From NCBI GenBank assembly GCA_022827835.1, contig JAJEIO010000032.1, forward strand, positions 243,748 through 307,747: DNA of 64,000 nt. The letters run 5' to 3'. The notes beneath the pieces were generated by a model. That model was not told where the DNA came from. It saw only the letters and a list, made by a program, of their open reading frames with translations, and searched no databases. Positions 25,720-34,712 of the stretch are shown in pieces. Made by a program: the position numbers and the translations under genes. Position 1 is the stretch's first letter; each line of letters starts with the position of its first letter. The stretch comes from Candidatus Latescibacterota bacterium (GTDB taxonomy: Bacteria; Latescibacterota; UBA2968; UBA8231).

Positions 25720-27039
25720 ATGCGAAACAAGGAATTGGGCAAAGACATGCCAGTAGGAGTGGGATTGATTGGTTTGGGCACGGTCGGCAGCGGCGTAGTT
25801 GAGCTGTTGCAGGATGCGCCCGCGTCGCTGCGGCGGCGCAAGCACGTGGATTTTGCATTGCGGCGCGTGGCTGTGCGCGACTTGGACAAGCCGCGCAGTC
25901 CCGCCATAGCACCGGAGCTGTTGACTGCGGACGCCAGCGCGGTCGTCGCCGATCCGGAGGTGCAACTGGTGGTAGAATTGACTGGTGCGCCCCCGGCCTT
26001 TGAGTGGGTGAGCGAGGCCCTGGGGCAGGGCAAGGATGTGGTGACGGCCAACAAGGCCCTGCTCGCCGAGCGAGGCGAGGAGCTTTTTGAACTGGCGCTG
26101 GCCAATGGGGCGGATTTGATGTTTGAAGCCAGCGTCGCAGCCGGTATCCCCATCATCCGCTCGTTGCGCAACGGCTTGGTGGCCAACCGGGTCGAGTCTC
26201 TGTACGGCATTCTCAACGGCACTACGAACTACATGCTCACGCGCATGAGCCGTGGCGCAGGCGACTACGACGACGTCCTCAAAGAAGCCCAAGACCAAGG
26301 CTACGCCGAGCCGGACCCGACTATGGACGTGAGCGGTATGGACGCTGCGCAGAAGTTGGCCATTCTCTGCCGCATTGCCTTTCACTGCACGGGTACGGGC
26401 CGCGACGTATTTTGCGAGGGCATCGAGCAAATCGAGAGCCGGGACATTGAATACGCCCGCGAGTTGGGATATGTGATCAAGCTGCTGGCTATTGCCAAGC
26501 AACAGGACGGGCGCGTCGAGGCCCGGGTGCATCCGGCCATGGTGCCGGAGGACGCGCTGTTAGCCAACATCCACGACGAATTCAACGCCATTCAGGTGCA
26601 GGGGTCTGCGGTGGGGCCGCAAGTGTTTTCCGGCCGCGGTGCTGGGCGGCTGCCTACGGCCAGCGCGGTAGTGGCAGATATGGTCGAGCTGGTCGAGCGT
26701 AAGGCCGCCGGCGCTAGCACCTCTATCGGCGACATGATCTTGGGTGAGGACGCTGTCTCGGTCGTGCCCATTGAGGACGTGCAGATGCGTTACTTTATCC
26801 GCGTCTTAGTCCGCGATCAGCCCGGGGTGCTCGCGGGTATTGCACGCATTTTGGCCGAGGAGCGCATCAGCATTGCCTCGGTCATCCAAAAGGAGCGCGA
26901 CTTTGAGGGCGGCTCGGTGCCGTTGGTCATCGTCACCCACGAGGCGCGCGAAGCTGCAATGCAGCGAGCGCAGCAGGCCGTGGCCACACTCGATGCGGTG
27001 CAGGGTGCGGTGAAGCTCATTCGCATGGAGGATCTCTAG
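25720..27039 (+). CDS. hom: Homoserine dehydrogenase with C-terminal ACT domain
   Basis: 439 residues from ATG 25720 (an ATG at 25747 with AAGGA upstream is an alternative start). The Rossmann motif is GVGLIGLGTVGSGVVELL. KDVVTANKALLAE and GTTNYMLTRM followed by DPTMDVSGMDAAQKLAIL are the family catalytic and substrate signatures. The ACT domain (YFIRVLVRDQPGVLAGIARI) begins at about residue 352 and suggests threonine feedback. It makes homoserine from aspartate semialdehyde and starts the hom-apgM-asd operon, with 1 bp before the next gene. Confidence 0.95.
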   Translation: MRNKELGKDMPVGVGLIGLGTVGSGVVELLQDAPASLRRRKHVDFALRRVAVRDLDKPRSPAIAPELLTADASAVVADPEVQLVVELTGAPPAFEWVSEALGQGKDVVTANKALLAERGEELFELALANGADLMFEASVAAGIPIIRSLRNGLVANRVESLYGILNGTTNYMLTRMSRGAGDYDDVLKEAQDQGYAEPDPTMDVSGMDAAQKLAILCRIAFHCTGTGRDVFCEGIEQIESRDIEYARELGYVIKLLAIAKQQDGRVEARVHPAMVPEDALLANIHDEFNAIQVQGSAVGPQVFSGRGAGRLPTASAVVADMVELVERKAAGASTSIGDMILGEDAVSVVPIEDVQMRYFIRVLVRDQPGVLAGIARILAEERISIASVIQKERDFEGGSVPLVIVTHEAREAAMQRAQQAVATLDAVQGAVKLIRMEDL

Positions 27040-27040
27040 C

Positions 27041-28225
27041 GTGCGCTACGTCGTGTTGGTGCCCGATGGGGCGGCGGACTATCCGCTCGATGAGTTGGAC
27101 GGGCAGACGCCGTTGGAGGCGGCCACCACGCCCTGCATGGACCGCTTGGCCCGCGAGGGAGCCGGGGGATTGGTGCAGATGATCCCGGCGCAGCGGCATC
27201 CGGGCAGCGACATCGGCAACCTCGAAATTTTTGGCTACGACAGCCGGGTGCACTACACGGGTCGTGCGCCGTTGGAAGCCGCTAGCATGGGCGTTGATCT
27301 GGGCGACGACGGGGTGGCCTTCCGCATGAACCTGATCTACGGAGAGGGCGACGTGCTGGTCGATTACAGCGCTGGCCACATTGATAGCGAAGAAGCGGCC
27401 GAATTGGTGGGGGCCTTGGCGGCCGAACTGGGGGGACCGTCTTTGCGCTTCTATCCCGGAGTGGGCTATCGCCACTTGCTGGTGTGGGATCGCGGTCCGG
27501 AAGAAGTGGAGACCTATCCGCCGCACGACATCATGGGCGAATCCATGGCCGCGCATGAGCCTGCGGGTGCAGGGGCTGAGAAAATCCGCGCCCTTGTGGA
27601 TGCGGCCGGCCCCATTCTCGCGGCCGCGCCGGTCAATGCAGCTCGCTCGGCGCGCGGGGAGCGGCCAGCCAACGCGATATGGCTCTGGGGATCTGGACGC
27701 GCGCTGCGCTTGACGCCTTTGTCGGAGCGCTACGGGTTGCAGGGCGGCGTTATCTCAGCCGTTGACTTGGTGCGCGGCATCGGCAAGAGTGCGGGCTTAG
27801 AGGTCATTGAGGTGCCCGGTATTACCGGATACCTCGACACCAACTACGAGGGCAAGGCCGAATACGCGCTGGCGACCTTGCAGCGCGCTGATTTTGTCTA
27901 TGTCCACGTCGAGGCTCCAGACGAAGCCGGGCACAATGGCGATCCGCAGGCCAAGGTGCAAGCGATCGAGGATTTCGACGCCCGCGTCGTCGGCCCGATT
28001 TTGGCGGGGCTAGAATCGATGGGGCCGCACCGGGTGCTGCTCACCCCCGACCACCGCACGCCCATTGCGCGGCGCACCCACAGCCGCGAGCCAGTGCCCT
28101 TCGTGCTATGGGGGACGGGGATTGAGGCCGACTCGATGCAAGCCTATGGAGAGCGGGCGGCCGAGTGGGGTAGTATGCAGGTAGAGCACGGACATGTATT
28201 AATGGATTATCTCACGGAGAAATGA
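27041..28225 (+). CDS. ApgM-type cofactor-independent phosphoglycerate mutase family protein, possible homoserine kinase
   Basis: 394 residues, GTG start. The metal-binding alkaline-phosphatase-superfamily motifs are visible: VVLVPDGAADYP, PGSDIGNLEIFGYD with the phosphorylated serine, YVHVEAPDEAGHNGD and LLTPDHRTPIARRTHS. By sequence this is the archaeal-type 2,3-bisphosphoglycerate-independent mutase. However, its position between hom and asd matches lineages where an ApgM-like protein is proposed to replace homoserine kinase ThrB. The substrate therefore remains open: 3-phosphoglycerate or homoserine. The stop codon overlaps the asd start as ATGA. Confidence 0.9.
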   Translation: MRYVVLVPDGAADYPLDELDGQTPLEAATTPCMDRLAREGAGGLVQMIPAQRHPGSDIGNLEIFGYDSRVHYTGRAPLEAASMGVDLGDDGVAFRMNLIYGEGDVLVDYSAGHIDSEEAAELVGALAAELGGPSLRFYPGVGYRHLLVWDRGPEEVETYPPHDIMGESMAAHEPAGAGAEKIRALVDAAGPILAAAPVNAARSARGERPANAIWLWGSGRALRLTPLSERYGLQGGVISAVDLVRGIGKSAGLEVIEVPGITGYLDTNYEGKAEYALATLQRADFVYVHVEAPDEAGHNGDPQAKVQAIEDFDARVVGPILAGLESMGPHRVLLTPDHRTPIARRTHSREPVPFVLWGTGIEADSMQAYGERAAEWGSMQVEHGHVLMDYLTEK

Positions 28226-29250
28226 AGGTGACTGATACGTACAACGTGGCTATTATGGGCGCGACTGGTGCCGTAGGGCAGGTGCTGTTAGAAATACTCG
28301 CCGAGCGCGATTTCCCTGTCGGCGAGTTGCGGCTGTTGGCCTCGGCCCGCTCGGCTGGACGCGCCATTTCCTTTAACGGCAGCTCGATTCAGGTGCAGGA
28401 GCTCAGCGAGGATTCCTTTGCCGGCGTGGATATCGTCTTGGCCTCGGCCGGGGGCAGTTTGAGCAAGCGGTTTAACCCACACGCAGTAGCTGCGGGCGCG
28501 GTGGTGGTCGATAACACGTCGGCCTATCGCATGGACCCGGACGTGCCGCTGGTAGTGCCCGAGATCAACCCCGAGGACTTGGCAGCGCATCGCGGCATCA
28601 TCGCCAATCCGAATTGTTCGACGATCATCATGGACGTGGCGGTCTGGCCGCTCTATCAGCGGCGTCCGGTCAAGCGCATCGTGGTCTCGACCTATCAGGC
28701 CGTCAGCGGCGCGGGCGCGGGGGCCATGCAGGAGTTGGAGGCGCAGACGCGGCAGGTGCTCGCCGGGCAGGAGGCCGAGCCGGCTGAATTCCCGCATCCG
28801 ATCGCTTTTAATTTGTTTTCGCACGACTCGGCTGTCGGGCCGGAGGGGTATTGCGAAGAAGAACTGAAAATGGTGCGCGAGACCCGTAAGATGTTCCACG
28901 ACGACGCGCTGCAAATCTCGGCCACGACCATTCGCGTACCTGTGTTGAGGGCGCATTCTGAGGCGATCAACGTGGAATTTGCCGAACCCTTTTCGGCTGC
29001 TGAGGCTGAGGCCATCTTGGCGCAGGCCGCGGGCGTGCGGATCGTGAATGATCCCGAGCAGAATTATTTCCCCATGCCGATTGAGGCCTCCGGTTGCGAC
29101 GAGGTGCTGGTCGGGCGCATTCGTCAGGACATTTCGCGGCCGGACGGAACTGGGCTAGACTTGTGGGTCAGCGGCGATCAGTTGCGCAAAGGCGCGGCCC
29201 TAAACGCCGTGCAAATCGCCGAGGAGCTCATCGCGCGAAAATTGTTATAA
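28222..29250 (+). CDS. asd: Aspartate-semialdehyde dehydrogenase
   Basis: 342 residues. NADP-binding motif NVAIMGATGAVGQVLLEIL, active-site cysteine in ANPNCSTIIMDVA (about residue 131), and the family histidine in PVLRAHSEAIN. It reduces aspartyl phosphate to aspartate semialdehyde, the common precursor of lysine, methionine and threonine. It overlaps apgM by 4 bp and is followed 14 bp later by a PhyH gene. The aspartate kinase that makes its substrate is encoded at 62554-63906. Confidence 0.95.
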   Translation: MKVTDTYNVAIMGATGAVGQVLLEILAERDFPVGELRLLASARSAGRAISFNGSSIQVQELSEDSFAGVDIVLASAGGSLSKRFNPHAVAAGAVVVDNTSAYRMDPDVPLVVPEINPEDLAAHRGIIANPNCSTIIMDVAVWPLYQRRPVKRIVVSTYQAVSGAGAGAMQELEAQTRQVLAGQEAEPAEFPHPIAFNLFSHDSAVGPEGYCEEELKMVRETRKMFHDDALQISATTIRVPVLRAHSEAINVEFAEPFSAAEAEAILAQAAGVRIVNDPEQNYFPMPIEASGCDEVLVGRIRQDISRPDGTGLDLWVSGDQLRKGAALNAVQIAEELIARKLL

Positions 29251-29264
29251 CGAGGGAAAACGCC

Positions 29265-30074
29265 ATGGATGTCTTGAGCAGGGAAGAACTGGATTTCTTC
29301 GCCGAACAGGGATACGTGGTCGCTCGCCAGGTAATCGACCGCGACCAAGCCGCGCGCACTGGGCGGGCAGTGTGGGCGTTTACGGGCATGGACCCGGACG
29401 ATCCGGGGACTTGGTATCCAGAGGATCGGCGCGGCATCATGGTCGAGATTTATCACCACCAAACCATGTGGGACAACCGCACGGCCCCTCGGATGCACCG
29501 GGCCTTTAGCCAGATTTGGGGCACGGACAAGCTGTGGGTCAGCCACGACCGAGCTAGCATCAGTCCGCCGACCTTAGACAAGGATGCGCCCGAGCACAAT
29601 CTGCACTGGGATGCGTCCTTCGATAAGCGTCCGTTGTCCTTTGGAGTACAGGGCGTGCTCTACCTGAGCGACACGCCGGCCGAGCAGGGGGCCTTTATCT
29701 GCGTGCCGGGGTTCCACCAGCGCCTAGAGGCGTGGCTCGACGAACTGCCGGAGGGGGCCAACCCCCGCGAGCAAGACCTGCTGGCCTTGGGAGCGCGGCG
29801 CATCGGTGCCGAAGCGGGCGACTTGGTTATCTGGCGCACGGCCCTGCCGCATACGGCGAGCGTCAATCGCGGTGACGCGCCGCGCGTGGCGCAGTACATC
29901 ACCATGAGTCCAGCCGGAGAGAGCGAAGAAGCGCGGCGGTTGCGCACGGATTTTTGGCAGCGGCGGCTGTCCGGGCTGGGACGCTACGCCGAGGAACGCG
30001 AGCATCACGAAGAAAAGACGGCTGAGTTGACGAGCGTGGGGCGGAAGTTGGCTGGGGTGGATCCTTGGGATTGA
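29265..30074 (+). CDS. Phytanoyl-CoA dioxygenase (PhyH) family Fe(II)/2-oxoglutarate oxygenase
   Basis: 269 residues from the ATG at 29265 with CGAGGG upstream; the open frame extending to 29094 overlaps asd. The iron-binding HxD motif is in NLHWDASFD (about residue 114), and the distal His in ALPHTASVNRG with an Arg for 2-oxoglutarate nearby. Substrates of bacterial PhyH proteins are mostly unknown. It may be transcribed from the asd operon but has no pathway link. A small hairpin (30074-30094) follows the stop. Confidence 0.87.
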   Translation: MDVLSREELDFFAEQGYVVARQVIDRDQAARTGRAVWAFTGMDPDDPGTWYPEDRRGIMVEIYHHQTMWDNRTAPRMHRAFSQIWGTDKLWVSHDRASISPPTLDKDAPEHNLHWDASFDKRPLSFGVQGVLYLSDTPAEQGAFICVPGFHQRLEAWLDELPEGANPREQDLLALGARRIGAEAGDLVIWRTALPHTASVNRGDAPRVAQYITMSPAGESEEARRLRTDFWQRRLSGLGRYAEEREHHEEKTAELTSVGRKLAGVDPWD

Positions 30075-30094
30075 GGAGACGAAAGATGTCTCCT
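30074..30094 (+). terminator. Possible weak terminator hairpin after the PhyH gene
   Basis: AGGAGAC and GTCTCCT form a perfect 7-bp stem with a 7-base loop directly at the stop codon. No U-run follows (only CTTTAT), so termination is uncertain. The rest of the gap to 30162 shows nothing. Confidence 0.35.
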
Positions 30095-30161
30095 GATCCG
30101 CTTTATCATCTTACTTTTATCGCTTAATTAAACGAATTCCGACGTTTGCTATTTTCGGCAT

Positions 30162-31292
30162 CTAAACGCAGGTGTGCTCGATGAAACGGGCGTAGAGATC
30201 GACGCCTGCGTGCAGTTGGTCGGTTTTGATCCATTCGTTGGCGGTGTGGGCTTGCGCAATGTCGCCCGGGCCGAGGACGATCATTTGTTTCATCTTCTTG
30301 ACAAAAGCCATGCCGTCGGTGCCGTAGGCCACTGTAGTGGGTTTGCGACGGCCCGTTAGCTTGAGCGCCGTGCGGACCAGTGGAGCGTCCACCGCCGTGT
30401 AAAGCGGCTCGCCGCGATGCTTGAGTTCAAAGTTGAGGCCGTGTTTTTTCGCGCTTTTGCGGGTTCTGTCGATGATATCATCGACGTCAATGCCGGGCAT
30501 GGGGCGGTAGTTGAGGGTGCAGATGCTTTGGGCGGGGGAAATGTTGGTGGCGCGGTTGTGGTCGTTGATGCCGATGCACCACTCGGAATGCGGCGGCGCA
30601 AATTCCTCGTTGCGATAGCGGCGCGCACTGAGCACTCGCTCGTTGAATCGCTTCATTTCTGCGAGAAAGGGAATCATCTTGAGGTTGGCGTTGGTGCCCT
30701 TCAAGGTGCTGGTGTGCGCGGGCCGTCCTTTGGCCGTGACTTGCATGGCGAGCGAGCCTTTGTGGGCGTGGACGACGCGGAGGCTGGTGGGTTCGCAGAT
30801 GATGCCGCAACCGGTGCTGGCCTCGGCAAAGAGCTTGGAATGGGCCGTGACCTTTTGCGCGCCGACGCAGAGTACCTCCTCGTCGGCTGTGACGACGATG
30901 TAGAGCGGGGCTCTGAGATCGGCGGCTTTGAAGCGGGCGGCTGCGCAAATTGAAGCGGCAAGGGGGCCTTTCATGTCGCAGGAACCACGGCCGTAGAGCT
31001 TGCCGTTGGCCTCGTAGGATTCGTAGGGGTCGCGAAGCCAACCGTCGGCGGGATTGGCGGGGACGACGTCGTCGTGGCTCATCAAGGCCAGCCCGCCCTC
31101 TCCAGTGCCCAACTTGCCGACGATGGAGAGTTTGTCCACGCCAGCTTCATCTGTGTAGGGCACCTCTTCTATGTGGAAACCAAGCTGGTCTAAGACCCCG
31201 GCTACGTGCTGGGTGACTTCTACGTTGCTGGTTTGGCTTTCCGAGGGATAGGCAACCAATTCTTGGGTCAGTTGTACGACGTCGAGTTTCAT
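30162..31292 (-). CDS. M20 family metallopeptidase, acetylornithine deacetylase (ArgE)-like
   Basis: 376 residues from the ATG at 31292 (MKLDVVQLTQELVAYPSES); the longer frame to 31421 adds an unconserved hydrophobic leader. The dinuclear zinc ligands and catalytic residues are visible: MSHDDVVPA (His, Asp), GRGSCDMKGPLA (Asp), TADEEVLC (Glu-Glu) and the late His in DIAQAHTANEW. It resembles ArgE/DapE deacylases, removing an acyl group from an amino acid; ArgE-like is the best fit. It stands alone on the minus strand. Confidence 0.88.
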   Translation of the reverse strand: MKLDVVQLTQELVAYPSESQTSNVEVTQHVAGVLDQLGFHIEEVPYTDEAGVDKLSIVGKLGTGEGGLALMSHDDVVPANPADGWLRDPYESYEANGKLYGRGSCDMKGPLAASICAAARFKAADLRAPLYIVVTADEEVLCVGAQKVTAHSKLFAEASTGCGIICEPTSLRVVHAHKGSLAMQVTAKGRPAHTSTLKGTNANLKMIPFLAEMKRFNERVLSARRYRNEEFAPPHSEWCIGINDHNRATNISPAQSICTLNYRPMPGIDVDDIIDRTRKSAKKHGLNFELKHRGEPLYTAVDAPLVRTALKLTGRRKPTTVAYGTDGMAFVKKMKQMIVLGPGDIAQAHTANEWIKTDQLHAGVDLYARFIEHTCV

Positions 31293-31422
31293 TGCAGACC
31301 TGATTTCGCCGAGGGCACCGAGGACAGTGGGCGGCACAAGGTACATATTTAGCAGGAGGCTAGCAAGGGCGTTGACAGCCCCGTCAAAAGGAGGTATGAA
31401 TAGGCGAGCGACAAGCAACAAA

Positions 31423-31454
31423 GCGGCCCGCCTCCAACGAGAGGAAGCGGGCCG
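31423..31454 (-). terminator. Rho-independent terminator of the DUF5069 gene
   Basis: On the minus strand CGGCCCGC and GCGGGCCG pair as an 8-bp G+C stem with inner CTC/GAG pairing, followed by CTTTGTTGCTT. It lies 24 bp after the DUF5069 stop and before the next minus-strand gene. Confidence 0.6.
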
Positions 31455-31477
31455 ATAGACGAGTGGGACACGTCCTG

Positions 31478-31912
31478 TTAGCTCAGGGCGTTGTGCAGTT
31501 CAGTCCAGTCGTCGAGGTTGTTGAGATTGACGGCGTCGAGAATGCTGCCGTCGTCGCCGAGGCCAGCGGCGCCGAGGATGTCGGTGCGGGTCTCGTCATC
31601 GTGATTGTAGCCGCGGATGGCGGCGTTGGAAGCGTCGATTTCGCTCTGGGGAATGGAGCCGCCGCGCTGGGCCTTGACCCAATTTTCAAATTCGATGTAG
31701 CTGGCCTTGTTGTCCTTGACGTAGGCCACGGCCGCGTCGCGGTCGATGCTGAGGCCGTCGAGGACCATCTGATCGAAGCCTGCGCCGCATTCCGGGTAGT
31801 CCGCGGGCAATTCGCCAGCCGCGCTTAGGCGCAGCTTGGACCACAAGCGGGGTAGGTGAATCGCACCGAGCGGTCCGGCGATATCCGAACTAATGTTAGG
31901 TATGATGGCCAT
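31478..31912 (-). CDS. DUF5069 domain-containing protein
   Basis: 144 residues with a strong AGGAGG ribosome site before ATG 31912. The segment HLPRLWSKLRLSAAGELPAD, followed by FDQMVLDGLSIDRDA and by SILDAVNLNNLDDW near the end, matches DUF5069 proteins, which are widespread in Planctomycetes, Verrucomicrobia and related uncultured groups. No function is established. The strong ribosome site and own terminator suggest a well-expressed single-gene transcript. Confidence 0.85.
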   Translation of the reverse strand: MAIIPNISSDIAGPLGAIHLPRLWSKLRLSAAGELPADYPECGAGFDQMVLDGLSIDRDAAVAYVKDNKASYIEFENWVKAQRGGSIPQSEIDASNAAIRGYNHDDETRTDILGAAGLGDDGSILDAVNLNNLDDWTELHNALS

Positions 31913-31994
31913 GAGGTTCCTCCTATGGGGAATGGGTTAAAAAATGGCCTACAACAGTACGGTTGTTGAGGCCGGTTGTCAAACAGATATAGAA

Positions 31995-33098
31995 ATGGAC
32001 AAAATACGCGTTGGCGTCATTGGGGCTGCTGGTCGCGGAAGCGGCTTTATCCCCACCTTGCTGGCCCATCAGGCCACGGATCTCACCGCGCTGTGCGACA
32101 TCCGCCGGGAAGAGGTTGAGTGCCACGCGGCCGAATTGGGCGTTGAACAAGTCTTTACGGACGCCGGTGAAATGCTCGACTCTGGGGGGGTGGACGCGAT
32201 CGTCGTGGGATCACCCATGCCGTGGCACGTGCCTCAGTCCATCGCGGCCTTGGAGCGCGACATCCACGTGCTCAGCGAGGTGACGGCTGGAGTGTCGGTT
32301 GAGGAGTGCCGCGATTTGACGCGGGCGGCGCGGTGCAGCAAAGCTGTCTATATGATGGCCGAGAATTACGTGTACACCAAGCCCAATACACTGGTAAAAG
32401 CGTTGGTCGAGCGCGGCTTTTTCGGCGAGCTGTACTACGCCGAAGGGGCTTATATCCACGAACTGAAACAGCTTAACGAGATCACGCCTTGGCGGCGGCG
32501 TTGGCAGACGGGCGTCAATGGCTGCACCTATGGCACGCACAGCTTGGGGCCGGTGCTGACGTGGTTTGCCGGACAGCGAGTGGTGGCCGTCTGTGCCGTG
32601 GGCACCGGGAATCACTATCGCGATCCGCGCGGCGATTTGTACGAAATGGAAGACTCGGTGACCATGATGTGCCGACTGTCGGGTGGCGGGCTGGCGCATA
32701 TCCGGGTCGATATGCTCTCGGATCGGCCACACAACATGGTGCATTATGCGCTACAGGGAACTGATGGCGCGTACGAGTCAGCCGACGGCTTTGAGGCCAC
32801 GGCCAAAATCTGGCTGCGCAATCGCAGTGAGCAGCCGCGCTGGGAGCCTTTGGAGACGCTAGAGGAATTTTTGCCCGATCATTGGCGGCATCCTCCGGCA
32901 GAAGCCCTCGCCGCCGGTCACGGTGGTGGTGACTATTGGGAGGTTCAGGACTTTGTCGCGGCCATCCGCGGGGAAAAGGAGCCTGCCATTGGCATCGACT
33001 TGGCGATGGACATGACCTTGCCCGGCCTCGTCAGCCAACAGTCGGTCGCCCAAGGGTCGGCTTGGGTGGCCGTGCCCGATTCGCGCAACTGGACCTAA
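31995..33098 (+). CDS. Gfo/Idh/MocA family oxidoreductase
   Basis: 367 residues from the ATG at 31995; the frame opens at 31944 but the domain begins with KIRVGVIGAAGRGSG, so the shorter form is preferred (no strong ribosome site for either). The NAD(P)-binding motif is followed by HVLSEVTAGVSVEE, where the usual EKP triplet is replaced by SEV. The C-terminal domain has HSLGPVLTWF. The EKP replacement is common in a subgroup whose activity is uncertain. It is 12 bp upstream of a glycosidase-like gene, suggesting carbohydrate degradation. Confidence 0.85.
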   Translation: MDKIRVGVIGAAGRGSGFIPTLLAHQATDLTALCDIRREEVECHAAELGVEQVFTDAGEMLDSGGVDAIVVGSPMPWHVPQSIAALERDIHVLSEVTAGVSVEECRDLTRAARCSKAVYMMAENYVYTKPNTLVKALVERGFFGELYYAEGAYIHELKQLNEITPWRRRWQTGVNGCTYGTHSLGPVLTWFAGQRVVAVCAVGTGNHYRDPRGDLYEMEDSVTMMCRLSGGGLAHIRVDMLSDRPHNMVHYALQGTDGAYESADGFEATAKIWLRNRSEQPRWEPLETLEEFLPDHWRHPPAEALAAGHGGGDYWEVQDFVAAIRGEKEPAIGIDLAMDMTLPGLVSQQSVAQGSAWVAVPDSRNWT

Positions 33099-33110
33099 AG
33101 GAGCGAGACT

Positions 33111-34694
33111 ATGCCAAAGCCCAAAATCATGTTTTACCACGATGGGCGGCATCCACTGATCTACATGTACGAGCCGCCGATGCAGAAGGAGGAATACGAG
33201 CAGGGAGTGGACGAACTGTTGGGTACACCGGTTGAAGCCATCATGTTTTGTCTCGGCGATGGCCGCACGGTGCTGCACGACACCGAGGTGGGGGAGCTAT
33301 GGGGGCACAATGTGAAGCGGTGGCCGCATTTGATTTTCCGTCGCGCCCACCAAAACGCCCGCGATCTAATCCGCAAGGGGCACGATCCTCTGCGCCTGAT
33401 TTGCGACCGTGCCCACCAGTACGGCAAACAGGTGTATCCGACGCTGTTGGTACAGCAGGGGCGGGGGCCGAGGGAAGAGGATGTGCGCTGCTCGGACTTC
33501 CGCTTTGACAATGCCCATCTCGAAATCGGCGCGCAAGACGGTGTCCCCGACGACTATCCTGGCTACACCTGTCTCGACTTCAAGCACAAAGAAGTCCGCG
33601 ACGAGCGCTTTGCCCTGATTGCCGAGACGCTAAAGAAATATCCGGTCGATGGCTTTGAATTGCAGATGAACTACCAGCCCTATTACTTCCACCCAGACGA
33701 GGTCGATACTGGCCGCGAGATTATGACCGAGTGGGTGCGCAAGGTGTATCGCGCTGTCAAGCGGAGCGGCAAGCAACGCGAATTGGCCATCCGCATTCCC
33801 TATAGTATCAAGGGGTGCTATGCCGTCGGCATGGACGTAGAAGCGTGGCTGCGCGAAGGGTTGGTCGATGTGCTAATCGGTCAGGCTTTTTCCGGCCCGG
33901 AATTGCTGGACTCGACCGTTGATTTCCGACCCTTGGTGGCCGCAGCCGAAGGCACAGGCTGTCGGGTGCATGCGGCCTTGCAAAGCCATGTGGACTCGGA
34001 TCGCTTGGGGGAGGCGACCATTGAGATGGTGCGCGGGGCCGCCTGCAACTACTGGGCGCAGGGCGTCGATGGCCTGTATTTGGCGCACTGGTTTGGGAAT
34101 TGGCCGTATCAGGCTTCTTTTTATGAGAAGTTGCGGGAATTGCCCTATCCAGAGGTCATGGCCGCGCGCGACAAAATTTACTACATCCCGACTGTGACCG
34201 GGCGCTACCCCAATCCCACCACCGAGCCGGGGACGACCATGCAGTTACCGGCCTATTTGCAAAAGGGCCGCAAGGCTTCCATCACTTTATCGATCAGTGA
34301 CGATCTGCGGCGCTGGGTCAAGATTGGCCGGGTACACGAAGTATTGCTGCGGGTGCGGGTGATGAGTCACACTGAGCGCGACCGACTGAAGTTCTATCTC
34401 AATGGCCGGGAGTTGCCCGCCAGTCTGTTGCGCAAGATCAACGAAATGTACCGGATGACGGCTCCGCGCTATCGCACGGGATCGGGGTATTGGTACGCGT
34501 TTAAGCTAGACGCCAAACACTGGCCGAAAAAGGGGAACAACACGCTCGCAGTCGAATTGGTGCGGCGGGATGCCCAAGCGCTGCCGGAGATTTTCGTGCG
34601 CGATGTGGAGTTGGATATCAAATACCTGATGGGGCGCAATTATCACCGCGGCCAAGACATAGATCTGGGGCCGAGCGAACCTTCGGGAATATGA
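33111..34694 (+). CDS. Glycoside-hydrolase-like (TIM-barrel) protein, paralogue A
   Basis: 527 residues without signal peptide. The first 370 or so residues contain barrel-like segments: HPLIYMYEPPM, GFELQMNYQPYYFHPDEV, LAIRIPYSIKGCYAVGMDVE and GVDGLYLAHWFGNWP. The last 130 residues look like a beta-sandwich (RLKFYLNGRELP; NTLAVELVRRD). I cannot assign a CAZy family; GHL-type putative glycosidases have this layout. It lies directly downstream of a Gfo/Idh/MocA oxidoreductase, and a paralogue is at 46226-47776. Confidence 0.6.
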   Translation: MPKPKIMFYHDGRHPLIYMYEPPMQKEEYEQGVDELLGTPVEAIMFCLGDGRTVLHDTEVGELWGHNVKRWPHLIFRRAHQNARDLIRKGHDPLRLICDRAHQYGKQVYPTLLVQQGRGPREEDVRCSDFRFDNAHLEIGAQDGVPDDYPGYTCLDFKHKEVRDERFALIAETLKKYPVDGFELQMNYQPYYFHPDEVDTGREIMTEWVRKVYRAVKRSGKQRELAIRIPYSIKGCYAVGMDVEAWLREGLVDVLIGQAFSGPELLDSTVDFRPLVAAAEGTGCRVHAALQSHVDSDRLGEATIEMVRGAACNYWAQGVDGLYLAHWFGNWPYQASFYEKLRELPYPEVMAARDKIYYIPTVTGRYPNPTTEPGTTMQLPAYLQKGRKASITLSISDDLRRWVKIGRVHEVLLRVRVMSHTERDRLKFYLNGRELPASLLRKINEMYRMTAPRYRTGSGYWYAFKLDAKHWPKKGNNTLAVELVRRDAQALPEIFVRDVELDIKYLMGRNYHRGQDIDLGPSEPSGI

Positions 34695-34712
34695 GTTGAT
34701 GGACGACAGAGG

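Noticed and set aside
28288..28956. 222-residue ORF antisense to asd
   Set aside because: Shadow of a conserved aspartate-semialdehyde dehydrogenase frame.
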